From Epithemia pelagica (lineage: Eukaryota > Bacillariophyta > Bacillariophyceae > Surirellales > Surirellaceae): DNA of 64,000 bases. The notes beneath the pieces are model-generated. The model was not told the DNA's origin, did no database searches, and was given only the letters and a program-made list of their open reading frames with translations. How positions within the stretch are numbered: position 1 is the first letter of the stretch; each line of letters starts with the position of its first letter. Below are positions 1 to 11,174 of the stretch, piece by piece. Location of the stretch: NCBI GenBank assembly GCA_946965045.2, contig OX337240.1, positions 806,001-870,000 of the forward strand, in the 5' to 3' direction. The translations under genes and the position numbers were made by a program.

Positions 1-3000
1 TCCCACTAATGGATTTTCGTCGTTTGGTCCCCTCCACGGCCGCTGTCTTGGGCGATAGCTGTGGTGTGGGACTACTACTCTCGTCCGGATCGTTCTTGTT
101 GTTGTTGTGGAGGAGAAGATCTTGTCGGGCCGTTTCCAATTGGGGAATCGCCTTGAGGAGGGTCGGATTGAAAATGCGGGCCAAATCAAAGGGCGATTGT
201 CCTGCGGTATTGCGCAAAAATATCGCTTCCGGAAAGCGTTCGGCCAAGAGTTTGACGACACGGACACTGGATTGCGATTGGGCACAGGCCATGTGCAAGG
301 GTGTATCTCCCGCGACCGTGGCCGCCTCCAAGGACTTTTTCGTACGACTATTGGCCGCAGAGGCCCGAATGAGAGAGTGGCAAATGGTTTCCGATCGTTC
401 TTGTTGCAAGGCCAAATGCAGGGGTAGGTAATTGCCATGGGAGGCAAGTTCCACCGCCTGGGGGTACACATCAATCAGTGACTGGACCATGGAACTGGAC
501 ACGCTGGAATTGCAAATGGCCACGGCCAAGGGCGTTCGTCCTTGAGAATCTTGCGCGGCACAGGCGTGGGGGCCACACAACGCCAAGGCTTGGACCATGT
601 CATGGGAACAAGGTTTTTGCGCACAGGCCATGTGCAAGGGTGTCACTCGTTCCGTCTGGGTGGACAACACACTGGCTTGGTGCATCCCTCGTGGCGATTT
701 TTTGCGCCACACGTGGACCAAGCGTTCGGCGGCGGCCCCCAGTTTGGCACAATAATGCAAAGGCGACCAGTGTTGGTAATTCTGCAACAAGAGGGCACAG
801 GTTGGGACCGTTGGGCTGCTACTATTGCTATTGCTGGTTGAGGAATCGATTCGAACACGGGTCGAAGGACTCGAACGTTTTCTTCCTTCCCGGGCGTTGC
901 TGCTCCCCGAGTGCCACTCGGAGGTGGATTTGGACAACAATTCGGCCAGTTTGGCCGTATTGCGGTCGAGATAATACTTTGGCTGGTTCGAACCTGACGA
1001 CGACGAATGACCCATGGACCGTCGCGTTTTCTTGGGTTCCTTGTTCTTCTTCTTCTTCTTCTTCTTGTCGTGCGTCCGAATGCTTTTGGAAATGCGGGAC
1101 AAGAGCAAATGGAGGGGTGCATCGCCCGTGTCGTAGCTTTGCGCGACCAGGGCTTGCGGGTAGGCCGCAATCAAGTCGTGGCAAAAGGTCCAGGGAATGA
1201 GGCTCGGATGCACGGCGACATAGTGCAAGGGATACCACCCACGGACATCGGGCAAGGCCGCGGCATGTCGCAAGTGCTGCAACAATTGCACCAAGACGAG
1301 TTCATGGGCGCCCCGAGCAATGGCGCCATGCAACAGGGTCAGACCGCGTCGATTGGCGTGCACGGCGACGGATCGCGGAACGCGCTGCAAACATTGGCCC
1401 AGGACGTCGTGGGCGGCCAATTCGGCCGCCATGCAGGTTTCCGTACTCCGATGCTTGTATTTGGCCTTGCTCAAACCGGGACTGGCCACCAACAAATGCA
1501 AGGGCGTGTCCCCAAAGTGATTGGTCCGTTCCAACAAGTGCGGCGCCAACACGACGAGTTGTTGGAGAATGGAAAACTCCAAGACGGAAAACGAGTGAGG
1601 CGTCGTGGTGGTGGTTGTCGTGGATGGTACTTCGTGAATGGATTCCGCCGCTTCGGAGGGATGGGAGGATTCTGATTCATCAATGGGAATCAAGGCAGGC
1701 ATGGTCACACCACCATGACTGTGCGAATGTCGTCGTTTGGCTTTCGATTTGGACGACGACTTGGTGCAGGACGGAGTGGACTTTTCCGGGCGCTTGCTGC
1801 TGGAAGATGGAGGACGACTTTTGACACGACTTTGACGTTTGGCACCGTGTTTGCTGCTGCTGCTGCGGCGGCGGGGACTTTCACAACTCGAACTCCGCTT
1901 GTCCCCACGGGCGGGCGACTGGCTGTGGGGACGACTCCGACTCTTGTCACGAGGATACCGACGACTGGGTGGCCGAGACCGGGATCGTCGGGAGGACGAC
2001 AAGGAGGAGCACGTTGTGGTGGTGGAGGAGGACGTTGTTAGCGTCTTGGGAGTACGACGACGACGGCGACTGCGGACATGAGCACAAACGGTATGCAAAA
2101 TGGTATTTTCGGCGGCATCCACGGCCGTGGTCAAGATGGATTCGGCCAGATTGAGTCGATCCAAGGCCTCCAAACACCGCAGGGCCACGGCCGGGGGAGC
2201 CTGGCAACAGAGGACTTGCAAAACGGTTTCCTGCGCGTCATTGCGGTGCAATAGCGCACGACGCAACAAGGACGGTGTGCCATACAATTGTTCGAGGTGT
2301 TGTTCCAAAAGGTCCCATTCTCCTTGACACAGGAGATTGTGCAGCACCTTGTCATTGTAATACTGATTTGGTTCGTCGTCCACATCACTTTCACTGCTGC
2401 TGCTGGGGAGCGGCGTGGTTCCGGGACTCGTACTATGTAGAGTATTGGTCATGTCCATGGACAAGTTGGACACCATGGTTTGACACTCTACCAGTTCCAA
2501 ATCGACATAGGGCATGGCCGTGTTGGCTGTGGCAGTCGTCGTTGTGGGAAGGGCGGCCGTGGCCATGCCCAACAAATCTCCCGACAAGGATCGTCGTGCG
2601 GCGGCAAGACAGGCCGCTTCATTGTCACTGTCATTCCAACTATCGTCATCGTCGTCATCCTCCAATTCCCACTCGGGTTCTGGCTCGTCGTGTGGTTCTT
2701 GGTAGAGGAGTGGTTCGTCGTCGTCGTCGTCGTCGTCGTCTTGTGGTGGTGGTGGTGGTTGTCCAGTCCTGTCCTTGTTACTGATAGTGTTGGCACCCTC
2801 TCGTGCGGTTTGGGTTCGGGTGCGGGATTTGCTTTGACTGCGTGGTTGCGGATCGGGAACGGTTCGTTGGACCGATCGGCTGCGACGACGAGGTCCATCA
2901 CTGGTCGTCATTCTTGTGGTCGATTTGGCAAACAAGTGGGTACCACCACCACCACCACGCAGTTCCTTGACCAAGGAACGAGCATCTTCTTGCGACGATA

Positions 3001-3031
3001 CAGGAGAGGACGTGTAGTCATAAATCACCAT
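1..3031 (-). CDS. Ankyrin-repeat protein, C-terminal end outside the window
   Basis: The minus-strand frame opens at an ATG at 3029-3031 and stays open through about 1010 codons to the left edge, so the C-terminus is missing. The first ~500 residues are polar and low in complexity: poly-Asp, Ser/Arg-rich stretches and a Lys run. Roughly eight ankyrin-type units follow, recognisable from cores such as GDTPLHLLVAS, GWYPLHYVAV, WSPLHYCAKLG, VTPLHMACAQ, NYLPLHLAL and GDTPLHMACAQ, each with a following helix. Ankyrin arrays bind proteins; no catalytic domain is visible, so function is unknown. The valine-, proline- and histidine-rich open frames on the other strand here are shadows of its repetitive codons. 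The product is clear as an ankyrin protein, but partner and location are not. Confidence 0.85.
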   Translation of the reverse strand, partial: MVIYDYTSSPVSSQEDARSLVKELRGGGGGTHLFAKSTTRMTTSDGPRRRSRSVQRTVPDPQPRSQSKSRTRTQTAREGANTISNKDRTGQPPPPPQDDDDDDDDEPLLYQEPHDEPEPEWELEDDDDDDSWNDSDNEAACLAAARRSLSGDLLGMATAALPTTTTATANTAMPYVDLELVECQTMVSNLSMDMTNTLHSTSPGTTPLPSSSSESDVDDEPNQYYNDKVLHNLLCQGEWDLLEQHLEQLYGTPSLLRRALLHRNDAQETVLQVLCCQAPPAVALRCLEALDRLNLAESILTTAVDAAENTILHTVCAHVRSRRRRRTPKTLTTSSSTTTTCSSLSSSRRSRSRPPSRRYPRDKSRSRPHSQSPARGDKRSSSCESPRRRSSSSKHGAKRQSRVKSRPPSSSSKRPEKSTPSCTKSSSKSKAKRRHSHSHGGVTMPALIPIDESESSHPSEAAESIHEVPSTTTTTTTPHSFSVLEFSILQQLVVLAPHLLERTNHFGDTPLHLLVASPGLSKAKYKHRSTETCMAAELAAHDVLGQCLQRVPRSVAVHANRRGLTLLHGAIARGAHELVLVQLLQHLRHAAALPDVRGWYPLHYVAVHPSLIPWTFCHDLIAAYPQALVAQSYDTGDAPLHLLLSRISKSIRTHDKKKKKKKNKEPKKTRRSMGHSSSSGSNQPKYYLDRNTAKLAELLSKSTSEWHSGSSNAREGRKRSSPSTRVRIDSSTSNSNSSSPTVPTCALLLQNYQHWSPLHYCAKLGAAAERLVHVWRKKSPRGMHQASVLSTQTERVTPLHMACAQKPCSHDMVQALALCGPHACAAQDSQGRTPLAVAICNSSVSSSMVQSLIDVYPQAVELASHGNYLPLHLALQQERSETICHSLIRASAANSRTKKSLEAATVAGDTPLHMACAQSQSSVRVVKLLAERFPEAIFLRNTAGQSPFDLARIFNPTLLKAIPQLETARQDLLLHNNNKNDPDESSSPTPQLSPKTAAVEGTKRRKSISG

Positions 3032-4966
3032 GATGATTGGTTTATAGTCTTTTTGGTGGTGCTTGTTGTGGTTGTGGTGAATGAAAGAAGAAACGAGACT
3101 GTTGTCAAGCGCTCTCTCTTGTGGCGATCGTATGGCAACAAAGTCTGTCAAGAGAGAAGCACCGTCGTCCCTCTGTTGGTTGGCTTCTTGTTGTGTTTGG
3201 TTTGTGGTTACTTGTTCTTGTTGCTTGTTGTGGTCTTGGGGGGAGTTTGGAGTTTGGAGTTTGGAGATTGGCACCTCGCGCAACAAAGCAGCAAACTTTC
3301 AAAGCCATCCGCACACCGTGAGGGGCTGTAGTAAGGCTTAACTCTTTGGTGTTATCACACTTTGAGACACTGTCTGGCATGAGGGAATGCTTTTCCGACG
3401 CCCGGGTCGCAATGGTAGTGTATCAAATTGTTGGGGTCGCGCATCCATGACTGTACACGCGTCAGAGCGAGTTCTACAGTATTCTAACGCTGGTCCGAGT
3501 AGCACCTAGAGAAAAATCGTGCCTACACGATGAATGATGAAGGAGGATGCAGGATGCAGGAGGAGGATGACGGAGGAGCTCAATGATGGCCGATGACCCA
3601 TCTTACGGATCCACACAAGATCAAGATGGTCCATCACACCGATATCTTCCGTACATTCGTCAACAGGAACAACCTGATAATATATTACTGAAGCAATGGG
3701 AATCATCTCGATGGCCCATCCTTCCGGATGATCCACACAAGATCAAGATGGTCCAGAAAGGTTCCACCATCTTCCGTATAATAGTATCCATCCGTGAGAA
3801 CACAACAGAATGGCAAGCAATGGTAAGATGGTGCTGCTACTTACGGACGGTGGCATTGTGGCCACGGCAAACTCAAACTCCTGGAACAGGCTAGTAGAGA
3901 TTGCGATTCCCGAACTGTGCGGCGGGGCCAGCGAAAAAGAGACACCACACCTACATGGAGATATAGCCTACTCTTATTCTTATGGTGTAGTCCCATTGGC
4001 AAGGATTGGTGACACGTACGAGCTCGTAGTGTGTCGAGTTCCAAGGACGAGGCGCTGGAAGAAGGGACAAACCAGAATCATCCTACGAAAGAATGAGGAT
4101 TCAATCACACATCCTTGTCACTGGTGTGGTCTGAAATCAGATGCCAGCTACCAGATTGCATCTCCCAACTCGAACGTTTGTGCCAGTCAGAAACTTATCA
4201 TATAACGACACGATAGAAATGAGATGCTCCTCATCCTATCAACGGATGTGGTACCTTGCCACCATCCGAGTCCGAGGTGCGATTGGGGAAATCATGATGA
4301 ATTGAGAGAGCATAGGCGCGATCTGTTTTTTGTGAGAGCGCGAGTGAGAGTACGAGTACACTGGCATTGGAAGTTGGAAGGCAGTGGGCTATTGAAAGTG
4401 CGAAATAAGGTTTTAAGCCTGTATGGACTTGATTCAGAAACAGGGAATGGGCAATACAAAAGGCAATTGTTCATCCGTGATCAAGATGCGATCCGCGGGA
4501 ATAGAAGGACAGAAAATCTCTCTTTTCCACCGATCTTTCTCCTGTCGGATAGGTCGCTTGTGAGACGCGAAAACATGTCGTTGTGAGGATGTGAGGCGTT
4601 TCGTGACAGCAAGAGGCGACCTAAGGCCATTCCTTTAGCTCAACAAAACCAATCCGTGCGGGCCGGGCCGGATTTGGTTTTGGAAATTGTGCCTAACGCC
4701 GTCCTTACGCATTCGCAAAACAAATCCAAAAGACCGCGCCTGTCCCCCATCCTGTCCCCCATCCTCCCAAATCAATGGTCGAGTTCTATCGCAAAAGATT
4801 ATGCCAACGATCGATAGAGTAGTGTTGGGGGCACGGTCCTGGAAGAGGGGTCACGGGTCATGGGTCACGCTGAGTTAAGGGGTCACAAAAAATGACCCCC
4901 GGCATGCCCCGGCATGCCCCTACGTAACCATTACGGCACCTCATGCAACATCAACACGTAAAGGAC
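3032..4966. other. Intergenic, mostly non-coding, with one local repeat pair
   Basis: This is the upstream region of the ankyrin gene followed by gene-poor DNA. A unit of about 60 bp at 3597-3656 recurs at 3715-3777 (118 bp apart; shared core ccacacaagatcaagatggt). A 131-codon plus-strand frame at 3810-4205 ends in a CHWCGLKSD segment, but I recognise no family and would not call it a gene. Nothing else is supported. Confidence 0.5.
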
Positions 4967-5300
4967 TTAGTAATTAAGGACATCATCTAAAGTGAACTCC
5001 TCTTCTTCTTCATTGGGACCAATAGTAGCTGTAGCATGTGCACTACTGGGGTTCCCCTTGATCCAGCAACCTCTCTATCCATTATCTCCTTCAAGACTGA
5101 CAAGTCGAACATTTGGCGAACGAATGACTGGGTATTACCTGTTATTGGAGGAGAAGGTGGTGGTCCCTCGACTTGTGTTCTAGGTAGACTTGATTCTCAT
5201 TCAAGAGAGTTTCCAGGATCATCACTGTCATGTTCTGTTACTGTCTGTATGTCAAATTCGACCTCAAAATCAACATCATCAACAGAGGTGGTCGCTTAAC
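4967..5300 (-). pseudogene. Decayed coding remnant, unknown family
   Basis: On the minus strand a protein-like reading starts after a stop near 5300 (Asp/Val/Glu-rich, VDDVDFEVEFDIQ). It is broken by a TGA, continues as a Pro-rich linker and a helical MFDLSVLKEIMDRE piece, then needs one frame change to finish as GPNEEEEEFTLDDVLNY before a TAA at 4967-4969. Such an acidic tail is common at transposase C-termini, but the family is not identifiable. The remnant is bracketed by copies of ggtcacgggtcatgg (about 4850 and 5355) and of the palindrome ggcatgcc (4907-4918, 5320, 5372), which suggests a dead mobile sequence. Confidence 0.35.
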
Positions 5301-5837
5301 AGTCGCGCTAAGTCGTGCGGCATGCCCCGACTATATTTTGCGATGAGGGGCACAGGGTCACGGGTCATGGGGGCATGCCCCGTGCTTTGAAGTGTGTGGC
5401 TTGTACGCGTAGTTGTGCACAAAATCCCACTGTGAACTTGCACCTTGCACATTCATTGTGAGCATTCTCTGTGCCTAAGAAGGACTTGTCGGCTCACGTG
5501 CAATGCGCCGGCCGCCACGTCTATTGGACGAACAATACGCGCACGAATCAGTCTTGCCGTCTACCGGATGCGACCAACAAGTGACGTTGCAACCAATGAC
5601 ACGTCAACAACCAACGACACGTCAGCAACCACAACTATCAGAGTTGTAAACAGTGATCCAAAGTCCAAAGTCCAACGAAGGAAAAGATTCAAAAACATAG
5701 TCTCTGGACCGTTAACGACGATGGTTTCCAACACTTGGTATAGAGAATGGTTGGCGGGATTTACGCACATAGTCACTGTTCACCGTTCGATTCTACGACT
5801 TGATACTTGATATGGGGTGTTGTGAGCTTTGCTTTTT
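5301..5837. other. Intergenic, with a short block shared with 22610-22700
   Basis: No gene is seen. About 75 bp at 5445-5520 (core gacttgtcggctcacgtg followed by gcgccggcc-like sequence) resembles 22615-22695 just upstream of the VPS50-like gene. It is therefore a repeated promoter-like or transposon-edge sequence. Two short TGACGT-like repeats (acgtcaacaaccaacgacacgtcagcaacc) lie at about 5600-5630. Confidence 0.4.
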
Positions 5838-7260
5838 GTCTACGCCTTCTTGTGTCCTTTCTTCTTTCCTTTGTTTCTCACAGTTGACGAGTGATTCGCA
5901 GGGCTCAAGATCGTCGTTCGATTTCTTGTACATGCGTATGCTTCTATATGAGAAGGCTCTTCCCCCACCACAACATTACGAGGCTTGAGGAACAGAATAA
6001 GATATACGAGGAAGAGCTCAATGGGATTTGGTCTGCTTTTGCGCATGCAACAACCCAGGCCATGTCCAAGCTAGCAACTGCGAGCAAGCGGAAGGACTCA
6101 CGTAATCATCTTACAAGGCATGAAGGTCAAGATGAGGTTCAGTATGCTGGGTCGCAAGTAGGGATCCTAGTAGCCAAACACTGAAAATAAATTGGAAAGG
6201 AGATCTTTTTGGTGGAAAGAACAACAGTGAACATTATTCACTGCAATTTTTTGTCGGGACTCATCTTTTTTGTTTAAATTGTCTCGTCGGGCACGCTCCT
6301 GCGTTGGCAACAAGATCGATACAGATTGGTGCATGTTGGCGCCTTCCTTGATGCTCTTCTCGAGTGTACAGCAAGAATGAGATCGACGACCCGCAGGAAG
6401 TTGCTGGTGTAATTCAGTCCTGGGTGCCCTCCAAAATCCCTGGTCCCTCTCAAGGAGGCAACCATAAAAACAAGAAAACGCGAAGAAGAATCGTTGAGCC
6501 ATTTCTTGAATCCTTGGTTAACGAACTGAAGGCTAGTTTACCAAGGATCCAAGAAATGGCTCAACGATTCAGTTGTTTGAAAACAACGAAGCAGTCTTTT
6601 CTTACAGAACTCTGTCTCTGTAATAATTAAGATTACTTTGCTCTGAACCCCCAACTTGGTTTCTAGTAAACACAGATGAAGTAGGCTCCTCGTTCCCATC
6701 CGGATAACAATGATATGGCCTTTACGGATGGATCAATAGATTAGCATCCGAAACTTATGACATAATCATTGGACTCACATAGGGACGGACTTTCATGGGG
6801 TATATGTGCTCAGATCAAAGCGTGCACTGCTCGTACATTTGTCCCAATGAAGGAAACACTTTACCAATGATATGATATGATATGAGTGCTCTCTGTGTAA
6901 CTCCGAACAAGGCTAAGCTCTTGCAAGTCATTTCGTTTTTCAAGCATGGTGGATTCTTCAAAGGAGGCAAAGCACCCTTTTCCAAGGCGGCACGATCACC
7001 AACATGGCAGCCACATTATGATTTTTTGTCCCCGACTCCTTGTGGATGCTTCAACTCAATCTATCGCTCCATGTGGGACGAGACGGAGGCAGCGGTGGTG
7101 GGAGATGGATTCATTCTTGCGGTGAATGGATGGGATGCACAATACAACGATTTGCCAAGAATCCAAGCTCGCGGAATGGGACAGGGTGTGGTTCGTTTCA
7201 TTGGTCTGAACTCTGAACGTTCCAATGGCGTCCCACTCTGTCGGTTGTCCAGAACACAAG
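5838..7260 (+). repeat. Dispersed repeat, diverged copy A
   Basis: This stretch aligns by eye, in the same order and orientation, with 20140-22460. Shared blocks include a gagtgattcgcagggctcaa edge, a gaggaagagctcaatggga block, a tttttggtgg-aagaacaacagtgaacatt block, a gttgctggtgtaattcag block and a final block encoding a GKAPFSK-type peptide. Copy A lacks the internal coiled-coil duplication of copy B. Short open frames exist but are not conserved over their length, so I treat it as a degenerate mobile or segmentally duplicated sequence. Confidence 0.55.
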
Positions 7261-7574
7261 AACTGTGAGGGAGGAAGTTACGGGTCTCCGCAAACAACAG
7301 CAACAACAACAACTAGGAGCTGTGGTGGTGGGAGGAGAAATGCTAGAATGGTCACCCTTGTTGTATCCTCCAACACATAATGCGAAGACGAAAGATTCAA
7401 TTCCATTGATTCCATTGCACCCCAAACCAACATTTCTGCCACAGGTCAGTTCGAGAAAACAATATGCCATAATGAAGAATCACTGAAATCTGCCGAGCCA
7501 CGATCCATGCAATCGTCGAAACAGCAAAGATGAAACCATCGAATCTGACTCTGAAACGGAGATTTTGTATTGAA

Positions 7575-8176
7575 TGCAATAAGTCTCGACGGGAGCTTGT
7601 ACGAGAGGATCGTTCCTGTTATTGTTGTTATTGTTGGTCCACAAGAGTCCTTGTACCCATGTTTTTAATACTTGTTCACTCAAGGAATCGGCACATGGCT
7701 TGAGGAGACTTGTTGAAATCACTACGTTGGGGTAATTGGTGTTCTTGTATATTGTGTGGAGATGGTTTGGTTCTCAAGAGTAGGGAGGGACACGTCTTGG
7801 CATTGTGAGCACAGTGAGGTTCGTGCTCGTTGTGTGGATCTTGTTTGTTCCAGAAGGTTGTGTGTTTCACTGGTTGTTGTAGCCTTGGTCCTGATCCAGA
7901 ACGGAGCGGCTGGATCCGGATCTCGTGAACTGACCTGTAGTAGAGTTCCATCATTTGTCAAGCAGCCCACAATCACGGCCAACGCGAAAGCAGCACATGG
8001 AATGATGAAAAAGAGATTCTTTTTCTTCCGGATGATCCAGTGATACAAGTTCCTTGCAGTTTGGAAACTGGTTTTGATCATGTAACCGAAAATCCCATTA
8101 GTGTCTAGAAAAGTTCGTTGTGGTAGATCCTGCTGTGCATCGGAATTCTTGGTTTCGCTGTCGTCCTCCACCGAAG
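7575..8176 (-). pseudogene. Truncated, frameshifted copy of the sulfotransferase-like gene
   Basis: Read on the minus strand this matches the N-terminal ~170 residues of the gene at 35356-36969: the EDDSETK start, the membrane segment IIPCAAFALAVIVG, a WNKQ-PHNEHEPH stretch and the SLSEQ-LKTWVQGLLW block. The copy changes frame twice, near 7900 and near 7720, and lacks the MWVASFP part of the active-site loop. It stops at the DPLVQAPV block, so the catalytic C-terminal half is absent. At 8176 homology ends abruptly against the copia-derived sequence, implying that the element inserted into, or recombined with, this copy. Confidence 0.8.
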
Positions 8177-8430
8177 CAGCAGCAGTTGAAGTTGAAGACA
8201 CAGAAGAACAAGAAGTAGAAGACGTGATTCAAGTTCACTCGAAAGTCTCAGTACTCACTCCTGTCAAGTTGGCGCAACACGCTAGGGGGATTTCGAATCT
8301 TCAAGGGACTGTCGTGAGATACACAAAGTCGGGTGAGCAAGTTTGGGTCCGCATTTGGAACAAGATCACGAACAAGTTTGAAGAACATCGAAGACAACTC
8401 AACAACGTGAAACTCATCCGAGAATCATAA
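8177..8430 (+). CDS. Short open frame directly upstream of gag
   Basis: An open frame crosses the junction with the pseudogene and ends with TAA at 8428-8430, two bases before the gag ATG and in a different frame. The in-element part (about 84 residues) is acidic, then contains LAQHARGISNLQGTVVRYTKSG and a KITNKFEEHRRQLNNVKLI tail, which looks like a small beta-barrel (Tudor/chromo-like) module. It may be the 3' end of a longer upstream ORF lost by 5' truncation of the element. Product and function are unknown. Confidence 0.35.
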
Positions 8431-8432
8431 GC

Positions 8433-11174
8433 ATGTCAGAAGCAAGACCTGACCAAGTGGACTCAGGTGGTCGAGGACGAGGACAACAAGGACGAGGTAG
8501 AGGAAATCAAGGCCATGGTCGTGGCGGACGCAACCGAGGAGGTACAACTAGTAAATTTGAAGGACAAGAGCCCTTGCTCAAAGGGTGCATTTTCGATTAC
8601 GCTGAAGACTCCCAAGCGAAGAGATACTTAAAAAACATAGAACTATTAATCGGTTACATCGGAACCAAGTTCTTGAAATACAACCAAGATTTTCAAGTCG
8701 CTGTGGAGAACCTCAACCTACAAGACCCAGTTGCACCAACGGAGCCAGGACCTACTGCAACCAACATCCAAGTCAAAGCGTGGAAGATGGAGTACAAGCG
8801 AATGATGGATAAGAGAGATGCAGTGGCAGATTTTCGATCTGCTCTATATAGTATTATATTGGGACAGTCAACAGAACTCCTCAAGGATAAACTTCGAGTT
8901 CACAAAGACTTTGGATCAATTCAAACCAAGAGAGACGGGATTGAGTTATTGCAACTCATAAAAACAACTACCTTCACCTACCAGCCTGGGAGAGTTTACA
9001 CTGGAATGGCAATGGATCGAATCCGGTTTGACTTTTATCACTTGAAACGGCATCCCGGTCAGAGTGTCCACCAGTTCTATGAAGTGTTTAAGGCGAAGGT
9101 GAAAGTGATAGAGGAACTTGGAATTATCCTCTATGATGCTGCCTATGTTGAAGAGATTGCTAAGAAAAATGGACGTTCTGGCAACGCCATCGATGAGGAT
9201 ACAATAGAAGCTCAAGAAAGAATGATCGCCAATCGCTTCATTCGAGCATGCCAGCAGAAGGAGTATGAAGCTCATCTTCATAACAACTTCCTAGATGGAC
9301 AGAATATTTATCCAGCTACCTTGGTCGATGCTAGAGCAATCATGGATGCAAGAATGTCAAGAAAACAAGAACAACAGAGTCAACATGATACAACAAATGC
9401 AAATGGAGGTACTGGTGTTGCATTCATCACCGATTCAACAACAACAACTACAAATCAAGGCGACACCCAAGGTGGTGTCAATCAACAAGGTTCGAATCAT
9501 ACTGACCATATATCAACTGTTGTTCCAATCTCACCTGTTCTTTCTCTTTCAACTTCCCAGACTAACATACCCAAGACCTGGATCCTACTCGACAACCAGG
9601 CAACAGTCCATGTCTTTTCAAATCCACAACTTCTACGAAATCAACCATCCAAGGCCCCACATCAGATAACAATACGGGGACATGGGGGATCCAGGACAAC
9701 AGCACTTCAAGGCAAATTTGACCCTTATGGAACGGTCTGGTTTGACCAAGGGGGCTGGGTCAACATCCTCTCATTCTATATCATTACCAAAACCCACAAG
9801 ATCAAGTATAACGATGACAACGATACATTCACAGTATATGACAAAAATGGAGACCAGGTGGACTGCTTCAAATCAAATGGAAAGGGTTTGTATTATACTG
9901 AGCGTAATTCAGATAATAAATCATGCCTAGTCACCACAGTGTCTAAGAATAAGCAAGGATATACGGAGAATGAAGTTGCTCGTGCTAAGGGAGTCCGGTC
10001 GCTTCAAGCAAAAGTAGGGCGACCAAGTGACCGTGAACTGTGTAAGATTCTGGACTCAAATTTACTTCCGAATTGCCCATTCACGAGTCATGATGTCAAG
10101 TTAGCAATGAAAATCTTTGGACCCGACATAGGGATCCTAAAAGGAAAAACAACGCGAAGACGCCCACACAAAGTGGAATTCCAAGAACTCGTTGACGTCC
10201 CCATCCCAGACAAACACAAAGATGTTGTTCTCAGCATGGATGTCATGCATGTTAATGGCGTGGGTTTCCTTGTCACCATCTCTCGGAATATCAAGTTCGG
10301 GACAGTCCATACCCTACCGTCAGTTACAGATCAGTCTGTCATTACGGCAATCAAACAGGTAGCGTCAATATATCGACGAGGAGATCTGAGACCACGTGTT
10401 CTCTTAGCTGATGGAGCCTTTGATACGACAGAGATCAATGCAGCACTCAACAACATTGGGATCAAGCTCAACCCAACTTCAAGAGAAGAACATGTTGGTG
10501 AGGTGGAGCGATACATACGAACGCTCAAGGAACGAATGCGTTGTGTTTATAACACACTCCCATTTCGCTATGTCCCAAGAATTATGGTGATTGAACTGGC
10601 AAAGTATGCTTGTTATTGGCTGAACGCTTTTCCAGCATCCCAAGGACTTTCCAACACACTCAGTCCTAGAACTCTCGTAACTGGGGAAATGATTGACTTT
10701 AATCGTCACTGCAAATTTGAATTTGGTCAGTACGTCCAAACTCACGAGCAGCATTCAAACAACATGGGACCAAGAACAGTGGGAGCAATTGCCCTTCGCC
10801 CTACAGGGAACCGCCAGGGAGGATACTACTTCATGAGCCTGGTCACTGGCTGAATCATCAACAGGAATCATGCAACAATTGTGCCAATGCCTGAAGGCAT
10901 CGAAAAACGCGTGTATGATTTAACCAATGCGCAAGATCGGTACCCTAATTTGGCATTTGGCAACCGTGACAACCGAATTGTAGCCCTCGAATTTGATGAT
11001 GATGATGAATCAAACGATGAGGAATTTATTGTTGACGAAGAAGAGCAAGATATTGATCTTAGGTATGATGAAGAGTATATTGACGGCGAGCTAGAAGAAG
11101 TGGATGAAGAGGTAGACGAGGAAGATGAAAACCATGGATTGGGTATGGAGTTCATCGGTGAGGAAGAGGAATGA
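8433..11174 (+). pseudogene. copia gag-protease-integrase, interrupted by TGA
   Basis: The polyprotein starts with a Gly/Arg-rich gag N-terminus, then a helical gag core. A protease motif LLDNQATVHVF follows (canonical DSGA/DTGA replaced by DNQA; I believe this is normal for one stramenopile lineage). The integrase shows the DDE triad as SMDVMHVNG, LLADGAFD and EVERYIRTLKER. After residue 806 a TGA occurs in the sequence LVTG-stop-IINRNH. Downstream the same frame continues as the integrase C-terminal tail (PMPEGIEKRV) and an acidic linker, ending at 11172-11174. The TGA is best explained as CGA (Arg) to TGA, since Arg fits this position. It is therefore a nonsense-mutated copy rather than a separate gene boundary. 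Confidence 0.8.

Noticed and set aside
2480-3331. Plus-strand 283-codon frame rich in Val, Gly and Trp
   Set aside because: It is the complement of low-complexity coding sequence of the ankyrin gene and has no protein-like features.
6882-7268. Gene in the final block of dispersed repeat A
   Set aside because: The counterpart at 22093-22428 diverges in frame after about 60 codons, so coding constraint is not shown.
10851-10853. TGA as programmed readthrough in the older copia
   Set aside because: It lies inside the integrase C-terminal region where Arg is expected (CGA to TGA), unlike the gag-pol junction stop in the young element.
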